Below, piece after piece: positions 42,512 to 53,566 of a stretch of 64,000 bases of DNA (positions within the stretch are counted from its first letter, which is position 1; every line of letters starts with the position of its first letter). The notes below the pieces were generated by a model that had not been told where the DNA came from, did not search any database, and worked only from the letters and a program-made list of their open reading frames with translations. Made by a program: the position numbers and the translations under genes. Source of the DNA: Artemia franciscana (lineage: Eukaryota > Arthropoda > Branchiopoda > Anostraca > Artemiidae); NCBI RefSeq assembly GCF_032884065.1, contig NW_027062662.1, forward strand, positions 528,052-592,051, in the 5' to 3' direction.

Positions 42512-43480
42512 ATTTTTAGAACCCCTCATATGCGTAATAATCTCTGTTCGTTTTAAGTTTCAATGCTACTTCTTCCTTTCATTTGAAAAAACGTTTTCAT
42601 GTTTATTTTTTATTGTTTTCTTATAGTAATGCTAGAAAATCCTGCGCCCTTTTCATTGAATTTTTCTTCCCCCATGACAGATTCCTCCAAGGGAAGATCC
42701 TCCAACATAGCCCCCTCTCCTCAGCCCCACCCCCAAACAAAATAAAATCCCCCTGAAAACGTCTTTACACTTCCCAATAACCATTATTATATGTAAACAC
42801 TGGTCAAAGTTTGTGACTTGCAGCCCCTCCCCCAGGGATTGTGGGGGAGTAAGTCATTCCCAAAGACATAATTATTATGGCTTTTGACTATGCTGAACAA
42901 AATGGCTATCTCAGAATTTTGATCCGTTGACTTTCGGAAAAAAATGAGCGTGGGAGGGGGCCTAGATACCCTCCAATTTTTTTGGTCACTTGAAAAGGGC
43001 ACTAGAACTTTTCATTTCCGTTAGAATGAGCCCTCTTGCGACATTCTAGGACCACTTGGTCGATACGATGACTCCTGGGAAAAAAAAACAAAAAACAAAA
43101 CAAACAAACAAACAAATAAATACGCATCCGTGATTTGTCTTCTGGCAAAAAAATACAAAATTCCACATTTCTGTAGATAGGAGCTTGAAACTTCTACAGT
43201 AAGGTTCTCTGATACGCTGAATCTGATGGTGTCATTTTCGTTAAGATCCTACGACTTTTAGGGGGTGTTTTCCCCTATTTTCCTAAATAAGGTAAATTTT
43301 CTCAGGCTCGTAACTTTTGATGGGTTAGACTAAAATTGATTAAACTTATATATTTAAAATCAGCATTAAAATGCGATTCTTTTGATGTAGCTATCGATAT
43401 CAAATTTCCATTTTTTAGAGTTTTAGTTACTATTGAGCCGGGTCGCTCCTTACTACAGTTCGTTACCACGAACTGTTTGA

Positions 43481-44608
43481 TGAAAAGAGCCTATTTTCAG
43501 AGTAACCAGTTATTGTTACAAGTAAGAGTAATTTGTCTTTTTTAGGTCGAGTCTTCCTTTACTTGTTCCCACTACACCTTGCAAACATTATTTTTGAATC
43601 GTTCAAATCTTATAAAAGTTAATGAACGGCTGAAAGAAAATAGTTTATAAATTGAAAAGATAATACAAGCTATTTCTGAGGCTCTTGAAAGAGCAAAACA
43701 AAGTATCAGGATGCTTATAGTTAAACTGATGAATACACTTTTTGGAGACTTCAAAGACGCCAGAAGAAGGGCCGAAGAGATCCAGGATGAACTGTCATCT
43801 CTAAGGGATATTGATGTTATAGATAAAAACAGCTATTGCCCCAGACCCAAAGTTCTTGAAGGTTTGTATAAGAGACTTGAAGGAATATCTTCTGTCTTAA
43901 AAGCCATAAGACAGATCGAAAATCATCAAAATATTGTTTTATCTTTTGCGAGTGTTTTTGAAAATCGTCAAATTAGTGTTTTGTCATCTGCAAGTGTTTT
44001 GGTTCAAAAGGTTCTAGCTGCTGAACAGATCAGAGTTGAGAACTTACAGGAAGAATACGGTTGTCTAATTTTGCAAATAAAGAAAATTAAGGCTCGACAG
44101 GTAGACGTCGAAAAACAGATTGAGAAAGAGAAATTTGAGATGGACCAGAAATTATTAAGACAAAAACAATTTTGCTTAGCGTCAGAGGGAAATCTTGATT
44201 CTATACACAGCTAAAATTGAAATTCCGGCAATGACGCTATTGAAAGTGTATTTATTTAGTCACCGTTTTTTGTTGACATTTATCTAATAAAGCTAATTAC
44301 TATAGATTATTGTATATCGAAAAGTTTATTTTATGAGAATAGAAGGGTGCCTAAGGTCTAAAACAGTACTTGAAGTTAAAGGTTCTACCTAGCTCGCAAG
44401 GGTTTAATAATACATGAAAATAAATAAGGAGGATAATTACACATGGAGGATAGAAGTACGGGAAAGGAAGTTTTGTTCCATTTTCCTTTGAAAAATATAA
44501 AGATTTTTGTGGTTTTGGTTCGATGGGAGGGGGCTTTTAGTCCAATCTTCTTCCAGAATTGTCAAGACTTTTGTGGTTATAATTTATGTACCTAACTTTT
44601 TGTGCTAA
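43481..44608. repeat. Segmental duplication, copy C, between inverted HER ends
   Basis: Matches 25490-26590 and 36700-37820. On the left it touches a plus-strand HER terminus (TTGA at 43480); on the right a minus-strand HER terminus (TCAAACAG at 44609). Both HER stem-loop ends face the segment. Confidence 0.8.
43546..44214 (+). pseudogene. Copy C of the coiled-coil exon, broken
   Basis: Same acceptor context (TTTTTTAG). A one-base deletion (ACACCTTGCAAAC against ACACCTCTGCAAAG) and an in-frame TAA near 43648 destroy the N-terminal part. From about 43711 the frame is open to the natural stop TAA at 44212-44214 and keeps the C-terminal residues lost from copy B. Confidence 0.75.
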
Positions 44609-46025
44609 TCAAACAGTTCGTGATAACGAACTGTAGTAAGGAGCGACCAGGCTCAATAGTAACCGAAACCCTAAAAAAATGGAATTTTGATACCAATAGA
44701 TACATCAAAGAATGGCATTTTAATGCTGATTTTAAATATATATGTTTCATCAAGATTAGTTATGCCCATCAAATGTTACGAGCCTGAGAATATTTGCCTC
44801 ATTTTAGAAAATAGGGGGAAACACCCCCTAAAAGTCATATAATCCTAACAAAAATCACACCATCAGATTCAGCGTATCAGAAAACCCTATTGTAGAAGCT
44901 TCAAGCCCCTATTTACAAAAATTTGGAATTTCGCATTTTTTGCTAGAAGACAAATCACGGATGCGTGTTTATTTGTTTTTTTGTTGTTTTTTCTCCCAGG
45001 GGTAATCACATCGACCAAGTGGTCCTAAATTTTCGCAAGAGGGCTCATTATAACAGAAATGAAAAGTTCTAGTGCCCTGTTTAAGTGAACAAAAAATTGG
45101 AGGGCATCTAGGCCCCCTCCCACGCTCATTTTTTCCCCCAAAGTCACCGAATCAAAATTCTGAGATAGTCATTGTATTCTTACCATAGTCGAAAAACCCA
45201 ATAACTATGTCTTTTGGGATAACTTACTCCCCCGCAGTCCCCGTGGGAGGGGCTGCAAATTACAAACTTTAACCTGTGTATACATATAGTAATGGTTACT
45301 GGGAAGTGTACAGACGTTTTCAGGGGGGAGTTTTTGGTTTGGGGGGATATTTGAGGGGGTAGGGTTACCGGGGAGGATCTTTCCATGGAGGAACTTCTCA
45401 TGGGGGAAGAGACTTTCAATGGAGGGGCGCAGGATTTTCTAGCATTATTTAAAAACACAATGAAAAAATAAGTATGAAAAGTTTTTTCTAATGAAAGTGA
45501 GAAGCAGAATTAAAACTTAAAACGAACAAAAATTATTACGCATATGAGGGCTTTACCTCCTCGTAATACCTTGCTCTTTACGCTAAAGTATTTTTAGTAA
45601 TTTCAATTATTTATTCTACGACCTTTGTGATTCAGGGGTCATTCTTAAGGAATTGAGACAAAATTTAAGCTTTAATGTAAAGAGCGAGGTATCGACGAGG
45701 GTTGAGCCCCTCATATACGCAATCAAAACATACGAATATAGAAGTTCGCTACGTAATTTAATTCGTAAGTCACGTATATTTTTTACTTATGAAAACGTTC
45801 GTAAAAAATTAATAAGTTGTAGTTGTCTTTTTAAGTAATCAAATAATTGGAGGGCAACTAGGCCTCCTCCCTCACTCCTTATTTCTCAAAATCTTCCAAT
45901 TAAAACTAGGAAAAAGCCATTTAGCCCCAAAAAATTAACATACAAATTTCGTTTTAATTATTTATGTGCGGAGAGCCAAGATAAACCATGCATTAATTCA
46001 AAAACGTCCAGAAATTAAACACAAA
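44609..46025 (-). mobile_element. HER copy
   Basis: Inverted copy that starts with a complete terminal stem-loop (arms CAGTTCGT and ACGAACTG around GATA) and AGTAAGGAGCGACCAGG, then all blocks in reverse order to the ACGTCCAGAAATTAA block. Confidence 0.82.
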
Positions 46026-46037
46026 AAAACAAGTTTT

Positions 46038-46362
46038 TAGGAGCGACATTAAAACTTAAAACGAACAGAAATTACTCCGTATTTGAAAGGGGCTTTTCCT
46101 CCTCAACGCCCCACTCTTTACGCTTAAGTTTTTTACTGTTTTAAAATGTAGAGTTAAGAAAAAGAGTCAAACTTTAGCGTAAAGAGTGGGGCGTTGAGGA
46201 GGGGGCCCTGATCTATACGCTAAAGTTTGACTCTTTCTCTCAATTCTACTTTATTAAACAGTAAAAAACTTTAGCGTAAAGAGCAGGGCGTTGAGAAGGG
46301 AGCAGCCTCTTTCATCAACGGAGTAATTTCTGTTCGTTTTAAGTTTTAATGTCGCTCCTTAC
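46038..46362. repeat. Compound fold-back hairpin
   Basis: A fold-back whose left and first right arms share CCCCACTC/GAGTGGGG, interrupted by a second partial arm pair (46220-46362). It looks like two fold-backs merged by an internal recombination. Confidence 0.85.
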
Positions 46363-48167
46363 TTTCAGTTAAAAAATACTAGTTTTTTTATTTAATTTCT
46401 GAACGTTTTTTAATTAATGCACGTTTTATTTTGGTTCTCCGCACATAAATTATTACAATGAAATTTGCATATTAATTCTTTTTTTTTGCTAAATGGCTTT
46501 CTCTTAGTTTTGATTAGACGATTTTGAGAAATAAGGGGTGGGGAAGGAGGCCTAGTTGCCCTCCAATTTTTGGTTACTTAAAAAGGCAACTAGAACTTTT
46601 AATTTTAAACGAACGTTTTTATTAGTAAAAAATATACGTAACTTAAGAATTAACTTACGTAACAAACTTCTATATTCTTATATTTTTATTATGTATATGA
46701 GGGGGTTTGTCCCCTCGTTAATACTTTGCTCTTTATATTAAAGCTTAAGTTTTGTCCCAATTCTTTAACAATGACCCCTGAATCAGAAAGGCCGTAGAAT
46801 AAATAGTTGAAATTACTAAAGATACTTTAGCATAAAGAGCGATGTACTTAGGAGGAAAAGAGCCCCTCGTATGCGTAGTAATCTCTTTTCGTTTTAAGTT
46901 TTAATGCTACTCCTTACTTTCAATTGAAAAAAAAACTTTTTCATGTTTATTTTTTCATTGTTTTTTTATTGTAATGCTAGAAAATCCTGCGCCCTTTTCA
47001 TTGAATTTCTCTTCCCCATGACATGTTCCTCAAAGGAAAGATCCTCCCACATAGCCCCGACCGAAAAAATTGGACGGCACCTAAGCCCCCTCCCATGCTT
47101 ATTTTTCCCCAAAGTCGTCGGATCAAAATTCTGAGATAGCCATTTTATTCAGCATAGTCGAAAAACTTTATAACTTTATAAATTTTGACCAGTGTTTGCA
47201 CACAGTAATGGTTATTTCGAAGTGTACAGACGTTTCCAAGGGGATTTTTGGTTGGGAGGGGGGTTGAGAAGAAGGGGGTAATGTGGGGGAAACTTTCCAT
47301 GGAGGATTTTGTCATGGGGGAAGAAGACTTCCATAAAGGGGGCGCAGCATTTTCTAGCATTATTTGAAAAAAAAAAAACAATGAAAGTATAAATATGAAA
47401 GTTTTTTCAACTGAAAGTAAGGAGTAGCATTAAAACTAAAAACAAACAGAAAATGTTACGCATATAAGGGGTTCACCTCCACCTAATACCTCACTCTTTA
47501 CGCAAAGTGTTTTTAGTAATTTCAACTATTTATTCTACGGCCTTTGTGATTCAGGGGACGTGGGCGAACCCTCTCATATACGTAATAAAAACATACGAAT
47601 ATAGAAGTTTGCTACGTAAGCTAATTCGTAAGTTACGTATATCTTTTACTAATGAAAACTTTTCATAAAAAACTAAAAGTTCTAGTTGCCTTTTTAAGTA
47701 CCCAAAAAATTGGAGGGCAACTGGGCCTCTCCCCTCATTTTTTCTCAAAATCATTCGATCAAAACTATGGAAAAGCCATTTAGCCAAATAAATAAATATG
47801 CAAATTTCGCTTTAGTTGCTCATCTGTGGAGAGCCGAAATCAAAACATGGATTAACTAAAAAACGTTCAGAAATTAAATTAAAAAAGTTTTTTAACTGAC
47901 AGTAAGGAGCAACTTTAATACTTAAAACGAACAGAAATTACCCCGTATATGATAGGGGCTGTTCCCTCCTCAACGGTCTGCTCTTTACGCTAAAGTTTTT
48001 ACTGTTTGAAAAAGTAGAGTTGAGAGAAAGAGTCAAACTTTAGCGCAAATAGCAGGGCGTTTAGGAGGGAACAGCCCCTTTCATATACGGGGTGATTTCT
48101 GTTCGTTCTAAGTTTTAATGTCGCTCCTTACTTTAAGTTAAAAAAAAACTTTTTTTTATTTAATTAA
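46363..48167. mobile_element. HER fragments in both orientations
   Basis: 46363-47060 is a plus-strand HER; at about 47060 it switches to minus orientation (GGCACCTAAGCCCCCTCCC) and continues to about 47890; then comes another fold-back (47902-48131). The switch forms a large imperfect palindrome. No genes. Confidence 0.75.
47902..48131. repeat. Long fold-back hairpin
   Basis: About 95-bp arms with the core GTAAGGAGC/GTCGCTCCTTAC at the ends. A private CCCCG/CGGGG variant (consensus CTCCG) is present in both arms. Confidence 0.9.
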
Positions 48168-50100
48168 CCAAGTGACATATAGCGATCGCAAATTCTGTCG
48201 GTCTGACTGTCTGTCTGTCCTGGTTTTGCTACTTCAGGCACTTCCAGGCAAGCTAGGACGATGAATCTTGGCAGGCGTATCAAGGACCGGACTGGATTAA
48301 ATTAGAAATAGTCGTTTTCCGATTTGACCATCTGGGGGGGATTGGGGGCCGGTTAATTCGGAAAAAATGAGGTATTTTTAACTTACGAAGGAGTGATCGG
48401 ATCTTAATTAAATTTGAAGTTTGAAAGGATATCGTGTCTCAGAGCTCTTATTTTAAATCCCGACTGGATCTGGTGACATTGGGGGGGGGACCTAAAATCT
48501 TGGGAAACGCTTAGAATGGAGGGATTGGGATGAAACTTGGCGGGAAAATAAGCACAAGTCCTAAATACGTGATTGACATAGCCGGGACGGATCCGCTCTC
48601 TTTGGGGGAGTAGGGAGGAGGGTTAATTCTGAAAAATGAGGTATTTTTAACTTACGAAGGAGTGATTGGATCTTAATTAAATTTGAAGTTTGAAAGGATA
48701 TCGTGTCTCAGAGCTCTTATTTTAAATCCCGACTGGATCTGGTGACATTGGGGGGGGGGGGACCTAAAATCTTGAGAAACGCTTAGAATGGAGGGATTGG
48801 GATGAAACTTGGCGGGAAAATAAGCACAAGTCCTAAATACGTGATTGACATAGCCGGGACGGATCCGCTCTCTTTGGGGGAGTAGAGAGGAGGGTTAATT
48901 CTGAAAAATGAGGTATTTTTAACTTACGAAGGAGTGATTGGATCTTAATTAAATTTGAAGTTTGAAAGGATATCGTGTCTCAGAGCTCTTATTTTAAATC
49001 CCGACTGGATCTGGTGACATTGGGGGGGGACCTAAAATCTTGGGAAACGCTTAGAATGGAGGGATTGGGATGAAACTTGGCGGGAAAATAAGCACAAGTC
49101 CTAAATACGTGATTGACATAGCCAGGACGGATCCGCTCTCTTTGGGGGAGTAGGGAGGAGGGTTAATTCTGAAAAATGAGGTATTTTTAACTTACGAAGG
49201 AGTGATCGGATCTTAATGAAATTTGATGTTTGGAAGGATATCATGTCTCAGAGCTCTTATATTAAATTTCAACCTTATCCGGTGAAGGGGATGTTGGGGG
49301 GGCGGAACCTAAACTCTTGGAAAATGCTTAGAGTGGAGGGATCGGGACGAAAATTGGTGGGAAAAATAAACACAAGTCCTACATACGGGATTGAAATAAC
49401 CGGAACAGATCTGCTCTCTTTGGGAGAGTTGGGGGAGGAGGTTAATTCTAAAAAATAGAAAAAAATGAGGTAGTTTTAACTTGCGAAAGAGTTATCGTAT
49501 CTCAATGAAATTTCATATTTAGAAGGACCTCGAAACTGGGATCTCTCGTTTCTTATCCTGACCGGGCCCAGTGTCATTAGAGGGGGATCGAAAATCTTGG
49601 AAAACGCTTAAAGCGGAGAGATCAGGGTGAAACTTGGTTGAAAGAATAGATACAAGTCCAAGATAGGTGATTGACATAACCAGACGGGATACGCTCTCTT
49701 CGGTGGAGTTGGGGGGGGGTAATTCGGAAAAATTAGAAAAAATGAGGTATTTGTAACTTACGAACATGTTATCAGATCTTAATGAAACTTGATATCTAGA
49801 AGGGTCTTTAGCTTTAAAACTCTAACTTTAAATCCCGATCAGATCCGGTGACATTGAAGGGAGTTGGAGGGGGAAGCCGGAATTCTTGGAAAATGTGAAA
49901 TTGAGGTATGTTATAACGTGAAACTCCCGGCCGGTATTAAGCCTCTGATTTTCCTTTTAAAGCAATCTATTGATTCTTAAAATTTTGCTAGAGCTCATAC
50001 CATATGAGCTCTTGGCTCTTCCGATATCGTCACAAGTGAAATATGAGCTCTTAGCTCCTGTTTTAATCAGTACCAAACAAGGGAGGCAACTCAAACACAA
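48168..50100. repeat. Satellite of ~270-bp units (about 5-6 copies)
   Basis: The phrase GAGGTATTTTTAACTTACGAAGG recurs at about 48369, 48638, 48910, 49178, 49467 and 49745, spacing 268-289 bp. Units contain CTTAATTAAATTTGAAGTTTG, CAGAGCTCTTATTTTAAATCCCGACTGG, a G7-G11 run, and GGATCCGCTCTCTTTGGGGGAG. The first three are nearly identical; the last two are diverged. The block opens with GTCGGTCTGACTGTCTGTCTGTC. It interrupts a HER copy. Frames inside (49216-49458 and 49767-49519) are not genes. Confidence 0.92.
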
Positions 50101-51600
50101 AAAAACGTTGAATTTGAATGAAAAATATTTTTAAATATCATTAAGACTTTTGCGTAAAGAGTGAGGGTTAAGGGGGTAATCCCTCTCATATACGGACTAA
50201 CTTCTGTTCATTTTAAGTGTTAATGTTGCTCCTTACTTTAAATTGAAAAAAAGAAACTTTAAACTAAAAAATTGAATTTTTTTTTACTTTAAATTGAAAA
50301 AAAGATCTATCTGTTTGGCCAAACAATTCATGGTAACCAAATATAGTAGGGAGTGACCCGGCTAAATAGGAACCGACAAATGGAATTTCGATATCAGAAG
50401 TTACATCAAAAGGATCGCATTTTATGCTGCTTTTAAATATATAAGTTTTTCCAAGTTTAGTCTTACCCATAAAAAGTTACAAGCCTGAGAAAATTTGCCT
50501 TATTTTGAAAATAGGGGAAAACAGCCTCTAATAGTCACAGAATCTTAACAAAAATCATAACATCAAATTCAGTGTATCAGAGAACCCTACTGTAGAAGTT
50601 ACAAGCTTCTATCTACCAAAATATGAAATTTTGTATTTTTTGCTAGAAGACAGATCACGGGTGCGTGTTTATTTGTTTTTTGTTTTATTTTTGTTTCTTT
50701 TTTTAAGGTACCTAGCAATCCACGCAAATTTTGAGATAGCCATTTTGGGCAACATATTAGAAAAACTTGATAATTATGTCTTTCTGGACGACTTAATCCC
50801 CACAGTCCCTATGAGAGGGGCTGCAAGTTACAAACTTTGACCATTGTTTACATATATTAATGGTTATTGGGAACGGTACAGACATTTTCAGGGGGACTTT
50901 TTGCGTTGAAGGGAGGTGGTCGGGTGGAGGGGGTTAAGTGGGAGGATCTTTCCATGGAGGAAATTTTCATGAAGGAAGAGAATTTCTAGCAACAAATTTC
51001 GTTCGTTACGTAAGTTAATTCGTAAGGTACGTATGTTTATTACTAAAAAAACGTTCGTACAAAAAGTAAAAAAAAATCTAGTTGCATTTTTAAGTAGCCA
51101 AAAATTGTGAGGCAGCTAGGCCTCCTCCCCCACTCTTTATTTATCAAAATCATCCGATCAAAATTATGAGAAAGCCATTTAGCAAAAAAAAAACAATAGC
51201 ATGCAAATTTCGTTTTAATTATTCATGGGCGGTGAGCCAAAATCAAAACATACGTTAATTCTAAAACGTTCAGAATTTTAATTAAAAAACAATTTTTTTT
51301 AGCTGCAAGTAAGGAGCGACATTAAAACTTAAAACAAACAGAAAGTACTTTGTATATGAAAGAGTTTGTCCCCTCCGCAACGCCTAGCTCTTTAAGCTAA
51401 AGTTTTTATTGTTTTAAAAAGTAGAGTTGTGAAAGAATCAATTGTTTATTGATTATTGTTTTGAAAAGTAGAGTTGTGACATGGTCAAACTTTAGCGTAA
51501 AGAGCGGGGCGTTTCGGAAGGGACAACCTCTTTCAGATACGGAGTAACATCTGTTCGTTTTAAGTTTTAATGTCGCTCCTTACTTGCAGCTAAAAAAAAA
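50101..51600 (-). mobile_element. HER fragments and fold-back
   Basis: Short plus-strand piece at 50140-50265, then a diverged minus-strand HER beginning at 50310 (degenerate CAAACAATTCATGGTAACC terminus) and running through all blocks in reverse, then a fold-back at 51309-51583. Confidence 0.75.
51309..51583. repeat. Long fold-back hairpin with enlarged loop
   Basis: Arms share GAG(T/G)TTGTCCC; the loop is longer than in other copies because TTGTTTTGAAAAGTAGAGTTGTGA is duplicated within it. Confidence 0.85.
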
Positions 51601-52078
51601 CTTGTTTTTTCATTAAATTACACTAAAAGGACACAAAACACAAAATTATTCTTAAATTTCCTTTCGTCCTTCATTGTCATCAATAAATCATGACTGTTTG
51701 TTTTGACGAGCTAATACCTGTCTCCAAAGAACTTGCATATACAGAGAGGCTTAGCTTTAAACACAGAAGCTGACAATACATAGAAACTTATTTTAAACAC
51801 AAAAACCGAAAATTTTTGAATTGTAAAGTACCAAAGGGAGGGAGGCTTTAAATCTGTTAAGTGTATTTGCTGTTTTCTAAACTATGTCACACGAATTACG
51901 CATAACTCCAGCTAAAACCACAAATAAATTTTTTGTCTGTAGTCTTTAACGCCATCACTATGCAGCGACTTTCTTTAGTGCCATGACTATTCACACAAAT
52001 TCGTCTCATCTTTGTTTCCTTTAAAAATATTTCTTTGTGAATCTCTGTAGTTCTTTTTTTTTTTTAATTTTTTTCTTG
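51601..52078. other. Unassigned spacer
   Basis: About 480 bp between a fold-back and the retrotransposon fragment. AT-rich, with no gene or HER block. Confidence 0.4.
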
Positions 52079-52650
52079 GATGTTAAAAGTAGAATAGCTA
52101 AGGCCCAGGGTGTTTTTTCACAGTTAAAAAAAGTTTGGAAGAATAGAAAGATAAGCCTACAAACCAAGATTAGAATATTGGAAGCTACAGTGATGACAGT
52201 GGTCAAATATGGCTCCGAAGCATGGGCACTCCGAAAAGCAGACAAAAATTTACTAGATGTTTTCCAGAGAAATTGCCTACGGATTGTTCTGGGTACCAGG
52301 CTGACTGACCGTATTTCAAACAGTAGGTTGTACGAAAAGTGTGGTTCAATCCCGCTCTCTGGGGCTATAATGAAAGCAAGGTTGAGATGGCTAGGCCACG
52401 TTTTACGGATGAAGGATGACAGATTACCAAAGACTGTCCTTTTTGGCCAACCGTCTGGGGCTACACAGAAAGCAGGTTGTCCTTGTCTGGGTTGGGAGGA
52501 TGTCATAAATAAGGATTTAAAGGAAATGGGAACTTCCTGTGAGGGTGTAAAGAGGAAGGCTTTAAATAGATTAGGTTGGAGGAAGAGCGTGCGTAGCTGT
52601 GTTGGCCTCAGGCGGCTTGGTGCTGCAGTGAGTTATTAGTAGTAGTAGTA
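52079..52650 (+). pseudogene. Non-LTR retrotransposon 3' end with (TAG)n tail
   Basis: Starts with DVKSRIAKAQGVFSQLKK, overlapping the end of the fragment at 34238-35110, and continues with ILEATVMTVVKYGSEAW, DVFQRNCLRIVLGTRLTDR and RLRWLGHVLRMKDDR to a stop at 52637-52639 (about 190 codons open). This is the C-terminal region that follows the reverse transcriptase palm in many animal LINE-type elements. Immediately after the stop comes (TAG)n, the usual short-repeat tail. It is a 5'-truncated insertion, as is typical of target-primed reverse transcription. Confidence 0.88.
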
Positions 52651-52680
52651 GTAGATGGAGTATCCTTGTGATGTCTACTC

Positions 52681-53270
52681 ATAGTCCAGGACTTTTAGGG
52701 TTTGAACCGGATAAAATTGCAATATAAACGAATATGGTACCAAAATGATAAAAAAAAATTCTGTAGAACATACAGAAATTCCACATAAATCCAAGTGGGG
52801 TGAATACCCGAAAAACAGGGGTAAGGGGGAAATGCGGGGGAAATGCAGAATTGAGAAAACTGCCTAACATGCCCAGAAATTAGTTCAAAGTGAGTTTTCT
52901 AGGGCTTTCCCATACGCTGATCACGAAAATGACATCAGCAATTATGTATAGAATAAAAGTACTAAGGAAAAAGAGAGGAACAGGGGGAAGAGGGGAAAAA
53001 ATTTAAAGACACAGGGTAGGGGTATAAAGCACTTTGAAATATATTTTCTGTGGTCTTTCTATCTGCTGATCCCGAAACTGACATAAAATATGAAATAAAG
53101 AACATGAGCCATAACGAGGAAAAAGGTAGAAATAGGGGAAGAAAGGGGTAATTGAAGTCAGGGGTAGAAATCAGTTTGAAATGTGTTTTCTGGGGTTTTC
53201 CTATCTGTTGATTACGAAACAGACACCCAAAATGAAGGAAAGAAAACGAGAACCATGAAAACTGAACAAA
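52681..53270 (+). repeat. Left terminal inverted repeat with three subrepeats
   Basis: Subrepeats with GTTTTCTAGGGCTTTCCC (near 52895), ATTTTCTGTGGTCTTTC (near 53042) and GTGTTTTCTGGGGTTTTCC (near 53182), each followed by a TGAT-CGAAA box, spaced about 145 bp. Confidence 0.8.
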
Positions 53271-53566
53271 ACTGGAGGAAATAACGGAACTAATGGCTAA
53301 TAAGTAGACCTATGGACAAAATAACTCGCTTGAGTATCAAACTTTTACTTTCTTGAATCATAGATATTTCTTACAACCACATGAATTACTAAAAACCGCT
53401 TGGCAGTGATCACAATATAAAACTTCAGCTATTATAGGTAAAATTTGCACTTTCGAAGGCAATATCGTTGAATAAAAAACTAAAAAAAAGAACTTCAGTA
53501 ACTATAGGTAAAATATGCGCTTTTTAAGGCAGTATAGTTGACTTGAAAAACACAGCATTGATATCA

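Larger units (their letters stand above)
41765..43480 (+). mobile_element. HER copy, most complete example
   Basis: About 1.7 kb: fold-back (41765-41978), the GGCTAAATGGC and GGAGGCCTAG module, an inverted duplication at 42450-42511, the CCTGCGCCC...GTGGGGGAGTAAGTC module, and the complete terminal stem-loop ending TTGA at 43480. It directly abuts copy C of the coiled-coil exon. Useful as the reference structure for the family. Confidence 0.85.

Noticed and set aside
52021..52506. 161-codon minus-strand ORF
   Set aside because: Antisense shadow of the non-LTR retrotransposon C-terminal frame.
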